Assembly: GCA_965279135.1 (NCBI GenBank)
Contig: OZ257133.1
Coordinates: 2,790,001 to 2,854,000 of the forward strand
Length of the DNA: 64,000 bases
Reading direction: 5' to 3'
From: Croceimicrobium sp965279135
GTDB taxonomy: Bacteria; Bacteroidota; Bacteroidia; Flavobacteriales; Schleiferiaceae
Position numbers and translations under genes: made by a program. Of the stretch, positions 43,394-52,530 are shown piece by piece. Positions within the stretch are counted from its first letter, which is position 1. Every line of letters starts with the position of its first letter. The notes beneath the pieces were generated by a model that ran no database searches, had not been told where the DNA came from, and worked only from the letters and a program-made list of their open reading frames with translations.

Positions 43394-46300
43394 ATGAAAC
43401 AATTGTACTTTAAAGCGCTGCGAAGGCTCGCAGTGACGGTACTTTGCCTGTTTTCATATGTTGCCTCGGCTCAAACAGTCTCCGTACAGGGAACCGTGAC
43501 CGAAGCATCCAACGGATTGACCATCCCGGGAGTGAATATCAGCGTAAAGGGAACTCAGAATGGAACGACCACTGATTTTGATGGTAACTACAGCATCGAA
43601 ATGGAAAAGGGACAAACCCTGGTCTTCTCTTTTGTGGGTTTTAAAAACATCGAAATTGCCGTAAACGAATCACGTACACTCGATGTGAAAATGGATGAAG
43701 AGTCATCCGTTTTAAATGAAATCGTGGTAGTGGGATATGGTTCTTCTACAAAAAAGGAGATTACCGGAGCCGCAGCCAAGGTAGATGGTACGGAGCTTAA
43801 AAAGCTCAATATCTCCCGAGTAGATGCCGCCCTTCAAGGTCAGGTTTCGGGGGTAACCATTAATACCAATTCCGGATCACCTGGTGGTTCCAGCAGCATA
43901 CGAATAAGGGGTCTATCTACATTTGGAGATAATGACCCCTTAATTTTGGTTGATGGTATCGTATATGATTCCGAAGGCCTAAATGCCCTTAACCCCAATG
44001 ATATTGAATCCGTTAACGTGTTAAAGGATGGTACCGCTGGTATATACGGGGTACGTGCCGCAAACGGGGTAATCATTATCGAAACCAAAAAGGGGTCTTT
44101 TAATACCAAGCCGCAAATTGAATTCAGCGGTTTCTATGGTATGCAAAGCACTGCAAGACGTCTCGATCTTCTTAATGCGAACGAATATGCAGTTGTAAAA
44201 AACAATGCTTTCTTTAATGGAATGCAGCCACAGCCCTTTGCCAATAGTGCCTTAGGAGAGGGAACAGATTGGCAAAGTGCTGTTTTTCAAGATGCGCCCA
44301 TTGAGTCCTACAACATCAGTATCAATGGCGGTAATGCGAAGACTCGTTACTCCATTGGTGGATCCTACTTTAACCAGGATGGTATTGTAGGCGGGGACAA
44401 AGCAAACTTCCGACGTTACAATGCCCGTTTCAATGTTTCTTTCGACCTGGATGAGCGTTTTAGACTGAACAGCGTATTGCTTTACACCAATGAGGGACGC
44501 AGCACATTAGCCGAAAACGGCATCGGTTCAGTATTGTACAATACCATCAATGCTTATCCTACCGAGCCATTGCGTCAGGATAATGGTCGTTACAGCTACC
44601 TGGATTTGGTGAATGATATCATCAATCCACTAGCTCAAATGGAAAACACCTTTAATCGCACGAACACCAACAAATTTGTAGGTAAAGAGGAATTGGTTTT
44701 CACCATTGACGAGCATTTCAGCTTAACCAATCGCTTTAACTATAACGTCGCTTTAGAAGACTTTAAGAGTTTCTCTCCCCTGGCTTACTATGGACCTGGA
44801 AAAGCGCAAAACACCGCCATCAATGCGGATCTTGATGCACCGGTTGTGGAAATTGCGGATAGCGTTTTCCTGGAAAGAGGAGCGAGCGTTTATGAAAGCC
44901 GCACTACCTATGTAGACCTTAGCTACGAAGGTTTCTTGAATTATGATCGCACCTTTAACAATGTGCACAAAGTAAAAGGCACATTCGGGGTATCAGTTTT
45001 TGATCGTAGCGGGAATAACCTTAATGCTACAGCTTTCAACATCCCTAATAACTCGGTAGATTTTGCAGACATTTCCGCCAGCCAGGCTGATGGGGGGCTA
45101 TTGAATAATGCCGGATCATGGGAATTCCAGGAACGTCTATTATCAGCCTTCTTAAGAGCAGAATATTCTTTCCGTAATCGCTACATCTTCTCTGCGATTG
45201 TTCGTCGTGATGGATCATCTCGTTTCGGTGCAAACAACCGCTGGGGTACTTTCCCTGCATTTTCCGGAGCCTGGGTATTCAGTGATGAAGTGTTCTGGGA
45301 AGGTTTGAACCTTGATTGGGTAGATTTTGGAAAACTGCGTGCTTCGTACGGGGTATCAGGAAATGACCAGATTCCAAATTTTGCTTACCTCGCATTACTT
45401 AATGGTGAAGGAGCTTATGTTTGGAATGATGTAATCGTAAATGGTGTAGCCTTAGGTCGCGGTGCCAATCCCGATCTGAAATGGGAAACTACCCGCCAAT
45501 TTAACCTTGGGGTAGATTTCAACTTCTTGAAAGACTTTAGCTTCACCTTCAACTACTTTGTAAAGAACACTCAGGACCTTCTCTTCCAACCAGATGTATC
45601 CGCAGTACTAGGGACTTACGGACCAGGCGGATTCCCTCCTTATGTTAATGCAGGTGATGTTTCTAACCGAGGAATGGAATTCGAATTAGGCTATAACAGC
45701 AATCCGGTTAATGACTGGGTATTCAATGCCAATGTGAACGTTACCACCCTGGTAAATGAAGTAATGCGAGTACCGGATGGAGTAGATTTCATCCCAGGCG
45801 CTGCATTTGGTGTAGGCGGCGTTACCGCTACCCGTTTTGAGGTAGGCCAGCCTATCGGATACTACATTGGATTCGAGACTGATGGTATCTTCCAGTCTCA
45901 AGCAGAAATCGATAATGCCGCAGTTGTTCAGGACGGAGCTCAGCCAGGAGATTTACGCTATGTAGATCAGAATGGTGATGGTGTAATTAACTTCAGTGAT
46001 GATTCGGACCGCGTAAGAATCGGTTCTCCGATTCCTGATGTAACTATTGGTTTTAACTTCAATGTAAGCTACAAGAACTTCGACCTCTCTGGTAATATTT
46101 ATGCCGCCTTGGGTCAGGAGATCATCCGTAACTACGAGCGCCAGCAGCCTTATGCCAACCAATTGAGCTATGTGATTAACCGTTGGACCGGACCGGGTTC
46201 TACCGATGTTTATCCTCGCGTAACAACCGGTGCAACACGAAACAATGTGTTCTCAGATTTCTTTGTGGAGGACGGTTCTTTCGTACGTCTGCGAAACATT

Positions 46301-46516
46301 CAATTCGGATATACTTTCCCCGAAAAATGGCTTAAAGCAGCTAAGGTTCAGTCCTTGCGTATCTACGTAAGTGCTAACAACCTGGTTACTTTAACAAACT
46401 ATCTAGGCTTCGACCCGGATATTGGAAACTTCGGTGGTGTTTTAGCTGCTGGGGTTGACTATGGATTCTATCCTCAGGCCCAAACTATTATGGGTGGATT
46501 TAATATTAAATTCTAA
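43394..46516 (+). CDS. SusC-like TonB-dependent receptor (RagA family)
   Basis: Outer-membrane importer of glycan oligosaccharides, forming a complex with SusD. 1040 residues: signal peptide (to YVASAQ), CarboxypepD_reg-like domain (~27-110; VQGTVTEASNGLTIPGVNIS), TonB-box-like EIVVVGYG, plug domain with GQVSGVTINTNSGSPGGSSS and the LVDGIVYD segment, then the 22-strand barrel ending YPQAQTIMGGFNIKF. Upstream of it lies the promoter with an inverted repeat; susD follows after 12 bases. With the linked GH16/17/30/81 enzymes the substrate is inferred to be laminarin-type oligosaccharides. Confidence 0.96.
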   Translation: MKQLYFKALRRLAVTVLCLFSYVASAQTVSVQGTVTEASNGLTIPGVNISVKGTQNGTTTDFDGNYSIEMEKGQTLVFSFVGFKNIEIAVNESRTLDVKMDEESSVLNEIVVVGYGSSTKKEITGAAAKVDGTELKKLNISRVDAALQGQVSGVTINTNSGSPGGSSSIRIRGLSTFGDNDPLILVDGIVYDSEGLNALNPNDIESVNVLKDGTAGIYGVRAANGVIIIETKKGSFNTKPQIEFSGFYGMQSTARRLDLLNANEYAVVKNNAFFNGMQPQPFANSALGEGTDWQSAVFQDAPIESYNISINGGNAKTRYSIGGSYFNQDGIVGGDKANFRRYNARFNVSFDLDERFRLNSVLLYTNEGRSTLAENGIGSVLYNTINAYPTEPLRQDNGRYSYLDLVNDIINPLAQMENTFNRTNTNKFVGKEELVFTIDEHFSLTNRFNYNVALEDFKSFSPLAYYGPGKAQNTAINADLDAPVVEIADSVFLERGASVYESRTTYVDLSYEGFLNYDRTFNNVHKVKGTFGVSVFDRSGNNLNATAFNIPNNSVDFADISASQADGGLLNNAGSWEFQERLLSAFLRAEYSFRNRYIFSAIVRRDGSSRFGANNRWGTFPAFSGAWVFSDEVFWEGLNLDWVDFGKLRASYGVSGNDQIPNFAYLALLNGEGAYVWNDVIVNGVALGRGANPDLKWETTRQFNLGVDFNFLKDFSFTFNYFVKNTQDLLFQPDVSAVLGTYGPGGFPPYVNAGDVSNRGMEFELGYNSNPVNDWVFNANVNVTTLVNEVMRVPDGVDFIPGAAFGVGGVTATRFEVGQPIGYYIGFETDGIFQSQAEIDNAAVVQDGAQPGDLRYVDQNGDGVINFSDDSDRVRIGSPIPDVTIGFNFNVSYKNFDLSGNIYAALGQEIIRNYERQQPYANQLSYVINRWTGPGSTDVYPRVTTGATRNNVFSDFFVEDGSFVRLRNIQFGYTFPEKWLKAAKVQSLRIYVSANNLVTLTNYLGFDPDIGNFGGVLAAGVDYGFYPQAQTIMGGFNIKF

Positions 46517-46528
46517 AGGAAAAGTATC

Positions 46529-47998
46529 ATGAAAGCAAAAAAATCAATTCTTATTCTTTTCGTACTCCTGATTTCTTTTTCTTCTTGTGAAAAGTATCTG
46601 GATGTAGACCCTGCTTTTACTTTAGGAGCAGAAAACTACTTCAATTCTGAAGCAGATTATGAACTTGCCTTAATTGGAGCATACGACCTCCTACAGGCCT
46701 CTTACCTCACCCAATGGGTTGGAGAAATAGCTTCCGACAATTCTATTGCAGGAGGGGAATCTTTTACCGATACCGAAGGGTTACATCAAATTGATGCAAT
46801 GACCCATGATGGAGTAAATAATGAGCTCCGCAGCATCATGCGTTTCAATTATGCCGGAATTGCTCGTTGCAATTATATCATGGAATTCAAAGACAAAACC
46901 GACTTTGATGGACGTGAGGTAATTATTGGCGAAACTCGATTCTTAAGAGCATACTATTACTTTGAATTAGTGCGCTATTTCGGAGGAATGCCTTTAATCA
47001 TTGATGAGCGTATTGGAGCCGAAGAGGTTACTGAACGCGATCGTGCTACGGCTAGTGAAGTATATGCTCAAATTGAAAGTGATTTGCGCTTTGCGGTAGA
47101 GAATATTCCATGGAATCAGCCAGTGAAAGGTAGAGCTGACAAAGGAGCCGCTTTAGCTTTATTAGGAAAGGTTTACCTCTATCAGGACAAATTCGCAGAT
47201 GCTGCAGCAACCCTGGATCGTGTGATTAATGAAGGTGGTTATAGCCTGCTTGCCAATTATGAAGACCTCTGGTTGGCTGCTAATGAAAACAACTCCGAAA
47301 CAGTATTTGATGTGGAGTACTCGAACCTTGAAGGAGGTAGCTATGAATGTCTGATCTGTTTAGAAGGAAATGCCGCAGCTGGCTTCCAGGGTATTCGCCA
47401 ATATTCTGGTCCTATTTATGGCGATGGCAACTCTTACAACCTTCCCACGCCCAAGCTATACAATACCTTTAACATCAACGATCCTCGTCGTGATGCTTCG
47501 GTATTAAACCTAGATTCCTTTATTAACCTACAACCCGACCCAAGCTCAATTAGCTATGCTGTAGGTGGTGGAGGACACACCGGTTATTACAATAACAAGT
47601 ACATCAAACGTCAGGCTGAACTTGGATTACCCGATGATGACCTAACCAGTCCATTGAACTACAAAGTGATCCGCTATGCAGACGTATTACTAATGGCTGC
47701 AGAGGCACATAACCGCAATGGTAATGATCCAGTAGCTCTAACTTATGTAAATCAGGTAAGAGCTCGAGTAGGACTAGGGCCCTTAGCCTCAAGTGGAAAC
47801 GCCTTAACCCAAAACATTTGGGACGAACGCAATCTAGAACTATCCGGTGAAGGTCATCGCTTTTTTGACCTTGTGCGTACCGGTCAGGCAGCATTAGAAA
47901 TCACCGACTTCCAGGCCGGTAAACACGAATTATTCCCAATTCCTCAAGTAGAAATTGATCTATCCGGTGGATTGTGGAGTCAAAACCCTGGCTATTAA
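46529..47998 (+). CDS. SusD-like glycan-binding lipoprotein (RagB family)
   Basis: Surface lipoprotein that closes over the SusC barrel. 489 residues, lipobox Cys in LISFSSCEKYLD, TPR-like helical core (ALIGAYDLLQASYLTQW, EVIIGETRFLRAYYYFELVRYFGGMPL) and the C-terminal RYADVLLMAAEAHNR and WDERNLELSGEGHRFFDLVRTG segments that define RagB/SusD. The start is backed by AGGA at 46517-46520, 9 bases before the ATG. Only 12 bases separate it from susC. Confidence 0.96.
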   Translation: MKAKKSILILFVLLISFSSCEKYLDVDPAFTLGAENYFNSEADYELALIGAYDLLQASYLTQWVGEIASDNSIAGGESFTDTEGLHQIDAMTHDGVNNELRSIMRFNYAGIARCNYIMEFKDKTDFDGREVIIGETRFLRAYYYFELVRYFGGMPLIIDERIGAEEVTERDRATASEVYAQIESDLRFAVENIPWNQPVKGRADKGAALALLGKVYLYQDKFADAAATLDRVINEGGYSLLANYEDLWLAANENNSETVFDVEYSNLEGGSYECLICLEGNAAAGFQGIRQYSGPIYGDGNSYNLPTPKLYNTFNINDPRRDASVLNLDSFINLQPDPSSISYAVGGGGHTGYYNNKYIKRQAELGLPDDDLTSPLNYKVIRYADVLLMAAEAHNRNGNDPVALTYVNQVRARVGLGPLASSGNALTQNIWDERNLELSGEGHRFFDLVRTGQAALEITDFQAGKHELFPIPQVEIDLSGGLWSQNPGY

Positions 47999-48069
47999 TT
48001 CAATAGAGAAAAAGTATTTGATCTAAACCGAAATATTTATTAGCATAATTTTTTATTAAACCTCAGATA

Positions 48070-49419
48070 ATGAACATTCAATCAATTTTCAAGAAAACAG
48101 GTCTTTGGCTCAGCATGGGTCTGTTAGTAGTGGCTACTTCGTGTAGAGACGATGATGACAACCCTTCCTTGGGACAGCCACCTACCGCTGCTGATGCAGC
48201 ATTCACCTATCAAGCTTCTGCAACAAGTGATAACGTAATTGAATTTACTGCAGCTAACGCAAGTTTAGCGGCAAGTTGGGATTTCGGTAACGGGATGACC
48301 GCAACCGGAACCAATGTGAGCACCAGCTATCCATTTGCAGGAGATTACACGGTTACCCTAACTGTTCAGAACTCTGGTGGAACCGCCAGCAGCTCTCAAA
48401 CGGTTAACATTGCTCAGGATGATCCTACTTTGGTTAACAATCCTTTGTACACGCTCCTTACCGGAGGATCCAGCAAAACCTGGGCAGTAGATTCTGCTTC
48501 AGCAGTGCACTTTGGAGTAGGTCCTGATCCAATTGGAAATGCAGGAAACTATCCAGAATGGTATGCAGCGGCAGCAAATGAGAAGTCTGGAGCCGACATG
48601 TACAACGACCGTTACACTTTCCACTTAAATGGATTTGGTTTTGACCTTGTTACCGGTGGCGGTGTATATGTGAATCAGGAGCATCCTGATCCTCCCTATG
48701 ATGATACAGTTTCTTCTCCAGTGAACGATCTCATTGCTTCTCTTCCTGATCAGATTGGTGAGATCTGGACTTTGACCGAGGGTAATGACACTATGCTTTC
48801 CGTATCTGGTAATGCCATGATTGGATATTGGGCAGGAACCCGCAGCTACAAGGTGCTTACCCTTTCAGAAAATGAACTGTGGCTGAGTTTTGTGGATACT
48901 AAGGCCAGCAACCCAGGTTTAACCTGGTATGTAAGATTAGTGCCTGAAGGTTACAACAGTAACCCTAACCCTCCTAGCAAACCAGATCTACCATTGGATT
49001 TCGAATCTGAGCAACCAGCCTGGACTACCTTTGAGGGTAACGCTTACCAGTACATCTCTAACCCTGATCCGAGCGGTATCAATACCAGTGGCAACGTTCT
49101 AGAGGTTACCCATGGTTTCCAAACTTTCTCAGGACAGTTTGTTGACTTAAACACCAAACTAGACTTCAGCACTCAAACCAGTCTTAAGATTAAGGTTTGG
49201 GCTTCGGATACCGCAACTTTCCGCGTTAAGCTTGAGGATGGCAGCAACTCCAACAACTTCTCTGAAGTAGATGCCTCCATTACTCAGACTAATACCTGGC
49301 AAGAGCTGACTTTCGACTTCTCTGGTTCCCCAGCAGATTTTGATAAGCTTGTGATTTTCCCAGGATGGGGAATTACTACTCCAGATGTCTTCTATATTGA
49401 TGATATCCGTCAGGAATAA
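48070..49419 (+). CDS. Surface glycan-binding lipoprotein with PKD and C-terminal CBM-like domains
   Basis: A 449-residue lipoprotein (lipobox in VATSCRDDDD). The Cys is followed by R and four D, a lipoprotein export signal of the acidic kind that directs lipoproteins to the cell surface in Bacteroidota. Order: PKD domain (~38-118; SWDFGNGMTATGTN, YPFAGDYTVTLTVQNSGGT), a central domain (~125-300) that has no clear family (GGSSKTWAVDS, then GFDLVTGGGVYVN), and a C-terminal CBM-like beta-sandwich (~308-449; LPLDFESEQPAWTTFEGN, ending DVFYIDDIRQE). It fits the SGBP position after susD, and similar PKD proteins occur in laminarin loci. A strong terminator follows. Confidence 0.88.
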   Translation: MNIQSIFKKTGLWLSMGLLVVATSCRDDDDNPSLGQPPTAADAAFTYQASATSDNVIEFTAANASLAASWDFGNGMTATGTNVSTSYPFAGDYTVTLTVQNSGGTASSSQTVNIAQDDPTLVNNPLYTLLTGGSSKTWAVDSASAVHFGVGPDPIGNAGNYPEWYAAAANEKSGADMYNDRYTFHLNGFGFDLVTGGGVYVNQEHPDPPYDDTVSSPVNDLIASLPDQIGEIWTLTEGNDTMLSVSGNAMIGYWAGTRSYKVLTLSENELWLSFVDTKASNPGLTWYVRLVPEGYNSNPNPPSKPDLPLDFESEQPAWTTFEGNAYQYISNPDPSGINTSGNVLEVTHGFQTFSGQFVDLNTKLDFSTQTSLKIKVWASDTATFRVKLEDGSNSNNFSEVDASITQTNTWQELTFDFSGSPADFDKLVIFPGWGITTPDVFYIDDIRQE

Positions 49420-49431
49420 CATTCCAACAAT

Positions 49432-49463
49432 AGCAGGATTGGCAAAGCCAATCCTGCTTTTTT
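49432..49463 (+). terminator. Strong terminator inside the susCD-GH16 gene cluster
   Basis: Perfect 12-bp stem AGCAGGATTGGC (49432-49443) / GCCAATCCTGCT (49447-49458) with loop AAA and T6 (49458-49463). It starts 12 bases after the SGBP stop codon and ends 20 bases before the GH16 start. Confidence 0.93.
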
Positions 49464-49483
49464 ATTAAATAAAAACACCTACT

Positions 49484-50599
49484 ATGAAGTATCGCTTATA
49501 CTCCCTCTTGTTTCTAGCAAGCTTCGGCTTAGTGAGCTGTGGCGAGGAAGAAAGCTCGGTTGAAATTATTCGCCCTACTAACCTACAGGTTAGCATTGAT
49601 GTGTCACAGGACATTGAAGGTCAAGTAGACGTTGACTTGAATGCTAACTTCACCAATTACTATCGTGTAACTTTTTACGACAAGGACGAGGAAGTTACCA
49701 TTCAATCCAATGATGGCAGCGCATCTTATCTCTTTAGAGAAAGTGGAACCTATGCTGTTCGTTCACGCGCCTATGCCAGCTTTGAATACTATATCGAACA
49801 ACTTGATTCCGTAACAGTAACTGTAACTCCAGCCAATAGTGGAGGCATTCCTACTACGGGATATACCACACCAACTAGTTATCCCGGCTACACCCTAACC
49901 TGGGCTGATGAATTTGATGGTACCAGCCTAAGCAGTGACTGGACCCATGAAATTGGTACCGGAAATAATGGTTGGGGAAACAATGAATTACAATACTATC
50001 GTCCCGAAAACACCGAAGTACGCGACGGTTATCTGATCATTACTGCGGATGACGAAGCCTTTGGCGGACGTAATTTCACCTCATCCAGAATTGTTACCAA
50101 TGGAGCCCAAAGCTTTAAATATGGACGTATTGATATTCGTGCAGCCATGCCCGAAGGTCAAGGATTATGGCCTGCTCTATGGATGCTAGGCGATGATTTC
50201 AATACCATCGGCTGGCCAGAATGTGGAGAAATTGACATAATGGAAATGGTTGGAGGAACTGGCACTAACCGGGGAGACGAGGTTTGCCACGGTACCGCTC
50301 ACTGGGATAACAATGGCACTAAAGCTGACTTTGGTTCCTATATCCGCTCCACTACCGGCAAGCTTTCTCGTAACTTCCACGTGTACTCCATCATTTGGGA
50401 CGAAAACGCAATTACCTGGTACTTTGATGACCAACAGTATCATCAAATCGATATTACGCCTTCCTCTTTACATGAGTTCCGTGAACCCTTCTTCTTCATT
50501 TTCAATGTAGCGGTAGGTGGAATCTGGCCTGGAAGTCCGGATGCAAGCACAGTTTTCCCCCAACAAATGGTGGTGGACTATGTCAGAGTATTCCAATAA
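49484..50599 (+). CDS. GH16 beta-1,3-glucanase (laminarinase) lipoprotein
   Basis: A 371-residue surface lipoprotein: lipobox Cys in GLVSCGEEESS, where the acidic CGEEE agrees with surface export; an N-terminal beta-domain (~27-118, PKD-like); and a GH16 domain (~135-371). The catalytic motif is E249-I-D251-I-M-E254 (GEIDIMEM), with nucleophile E249 and acid/base E254; other marks are WADEFDG and YGRIDIRAAMPEGQGLWPALWML. It cleaves internal beta-1,3 bonds (subfamily 3-like). It lies after the internal terminator and so is expressed by read-through or from its own promoter; it ends at a bidirectional terminator with the minus operon. Confidence 0.95.
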   Translation: MKYRLYSLLFLASFGLVSCGEEESSVEIIRPTNLQVSIDVSQDIEGQVDVDLNANFTNYYRVTFYDKDEEVTIQSNDGSASYLFRESGTYAVRSRAYASFEYYIEQLDSVTVTVTPANSGGIPTTGYTTPTSYPGYTLTWADEFDGTSLSSDWTHEIGTGNNGWGNNELQYYRPENTEVRDGYLIITADDEAFGGRNFTSSRIVTNGAQSFKYGRIDIRAAMPEGQGLWPALWMLGDDFNTIGWPECGEIDIMEMVGGTGTNRGDEVCHGTAHWDNNGTKADFGSYIRSTTGKLSRNFHVYSIIWDENAITWYFDDQQYHQIDITPSSLHEFREPFFFIFNVAVGGIWPGSPDASTVFPQQMVVDYVRVFQ

Positions 50600-50623
50600 A
50601 CTCTCAAGAAAAAGACCCTTATC

Positions 50624-50657
50624 AAAAAGGCCATCACGAAAGTGATGGCCTTTTTTT
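50624..50657. terminator. Bidirectional terminator between the two glucan operons
   Basis: Stem AAAAAGGCCATCAC (50624-50637) / GTGATGGCCTTTTT (50642-50655) with GAAA loop, A5 and T7 on the flanks. The 3' arm touches the TAA stop of the GH17 gene. Confidence 0.93.
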
Positions 50658-52530
50658 ATTCTCTTCCTTCCAGCTTTCGCAGCCTCGTTTCATTTTGGGA
50701 CACCCATGGTTCAGGTAAATCATAATAATGAACCATTCGGTCGATGGTTATATGTTTACCGTCAAATCTGTCTAGTCCTTTAAGGTAAAGCAAACTGCGA
50801 ATCCTCGAAGGGTCGATCTCCCCTCCTAGGCTGGAATAGGGAATGTAATAATCCTGAAAGTCAGATTTAAGGATATACTCACTTCCTGCTCCAATAGGCA
50901 CAAATGCACTTTGTAAGTCCCCGGCCGAGAATGTACCGGATTGCAAACCAAGTTCAAATCGTGCTCTGGTATTTCCTTTCATGCGAATCATTAAGCCACC
51001 GCTGGTCCAGAAATCGGACAAGTCAATATCCTCGGATACATCCAATGCACCACCCCACCAGGTACCGGTCCCGGTTTGGATCCGAAGTTTGCCCTCTGCA
51101 TCCATTTCAAATTGGCAGCTTCCTTCCCAATCCACCAACTTAATCGGAGCAACAATAGGACTAAACCTCTCATCTACATCACGATCCAAACCAGGCCAAA
51201 CTATATAGCCCATTAAGGTATCCATCGTTAGTCCCCCAAATGATCTAAGATGAGGCAAATCAGATTGTAGAGGAGGCAGCTTAGACTGTTTAAGCAAAGC
51301 ATCCTTGTCTCCGTTTAAAGTCTTACGAATCGACTTTCCAAATCGCTTTAAGCCTTCAAATGTTCCTTGATCATAGAGATCCCATAAAGGGGCCTTGACC
51401 TGACCATCCACTGTGAACAGCCCAAAATGATTCTCTGATCCATCTGGATTCTTTCCATCTTTCCATGGCTCATCAAAGGCTTCAAAATAGAAGCAAGCCA
51501 TGGACTCCCGATTGCAATACTGCTTAATCCAACGGTAGTATAACATCTGCTTGTATTCATCAGCAGCTCTGGAACCTTCTGCACCATAAAGGTTATTATC
51601 CAGACTAGCCCAGCCGGTTTCTCCAATGTGTATAGGCTTTGTATAACCTAGAGACGACTCCATAAAAGCCTTTACCGCCTCTATCTGAGCTTCCACTCTT
51701 TCCAATCCTCTGGCTACAGCTTGTTTAATCTGTATAAAGTCCTCCAGAGAATCGTCTCCGGCGGGCACCCACCACCAATCGGGGTGATAATGAGTATCAT
51801 GAAATGGATAAGAGTGCACTGAGAGATAATCCACTGCGGCCATTAAAGAATCTAAGGCAGGTAAATGATAGCTTTCTTCAGCACCTCCCCAGGAAGCGAA
51901 ATTGTCGGAACTGGTTATCCATAAGTCCGCAGGCAGCTTACCCTCCTTTTTTAATAACTGAAGACGGATAACTTCCTTGAGAATTATTCTGGGGTGGACA
52001 TAATAACCTGACGCCCAATGCACCATCGATTCATTGCCTACTGCTATTACTTTAACGATATCTGGGTACTCCTGACTGAGCTTAATCGCCTGCTTAATTT
52101 CCGCTTCATTCTCCGCCGCGTCTGGAAGATTATGATTCGGATTATCGGTCCAGGCATTTTCGCATTGCATCCAGGCCCCGAGCATGACATACATTTCAAA
52201 GGAAGGGTCTTCCTCTTTCATTTCCCTTATGGCCTGTAACAGATTTGGGGTATGATCGTAGAGTCGGGCATGATAGGTTCGCAAAATTTTGATCCCCATG
52301 GCATCCAGAATCTTAAGATCCTCCTTAATATCCTCCACTGATGGGCCTTTTGAACGATCCGGATAGCGATAACCACCATAAGCTATCGCCGGGTAATCCG
52401 GGCTTCCCAAAATATCAGCCGCACTCGGACCATTATCATTCTGGCAGGCGATAAAAGCGTTAAACACAATCGCCAAGAACAAAGCCTTAAGGACGAATAA
52501 TGACTTTGAAGCTCTGTAATTTGTTCTCAT
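50656..52530 (-). CDS. GH17 beta-1,3-glucanase lipoprotein with C-terminal beta-sandwich
   Basis: A 624-residue lipoprotein with lipobox Cys in FNAFIACQND. The TIM-barrel (~55-420) shows the GH17 pair: acid/base Glu167 in AVGNESMVHW and nucleophile Glu304 in IGETGW. The start KEDLKILDAMGIKILRTY is like other bacterial GH17. The C-terminal ~180 residues form a beta-sandwich (YYIPYSSLGGEIDPSRIRSL, IDRMVHYYDLP) that could bind glycan. The ATG at 52530 lies inside the end of the GH81 gene (44-base overlap); the signal peptide requires a start near it. Last gene of the minus operon. Confidence 0.92.
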   Translation of the reverse strand: MRTNYRASKSLFVLKALFLAIVFNAFIACQNDNGPSAADILGSPDYPAIAYGGYRYPDRSKGPSVEDIKEDLKILDAMGIKILRTYHARLYDHTPNLLQAIREMKEEDPSFEMYVMLGAWMQCENAWTDNPNHNLPDAAENEAEIKQAIKLSQEYPDIVKVIAVGNESMVHWASGYYVHPRIILKEVIRLQLLKKEGKLPADLWITSSDNFASWGGAEESYHLPALDSLMAAVDYLSVHSYPFHDTHYHPDWWWVPAGDDSLEDFIQIKQAVARGLERVEAQIEAVKAFMESSLGYTKPIHIGETGWASLDNNLYGAEGSRAADEYKQMLYYRWIKQYCNRESMACFYFEAFDEPWKDGKNPDGSENHFGLFTVDGQVKAPLWDLYDQGTFEGLKRFGKSIRKTLNGDKDALLKQSKLPPLQSDLPHLRSFGGLTMDTLMGYIVWPGLDRDVDERFSPIVAPIKLVDWEGSCQFEMDAEGKLRIQTGTGTWWGGALDVSEDIDLSDFWTSGGLMIRMKGNTRARFELGLQSGTFSAGDLQSAFVPIGAGSEYILKSDFQDYYIPYSSLGGEIDPSRIRSLLYLKGLDRFDGKHITIDRMVHYYDLPEPWVSQNETRLRKLEGRE

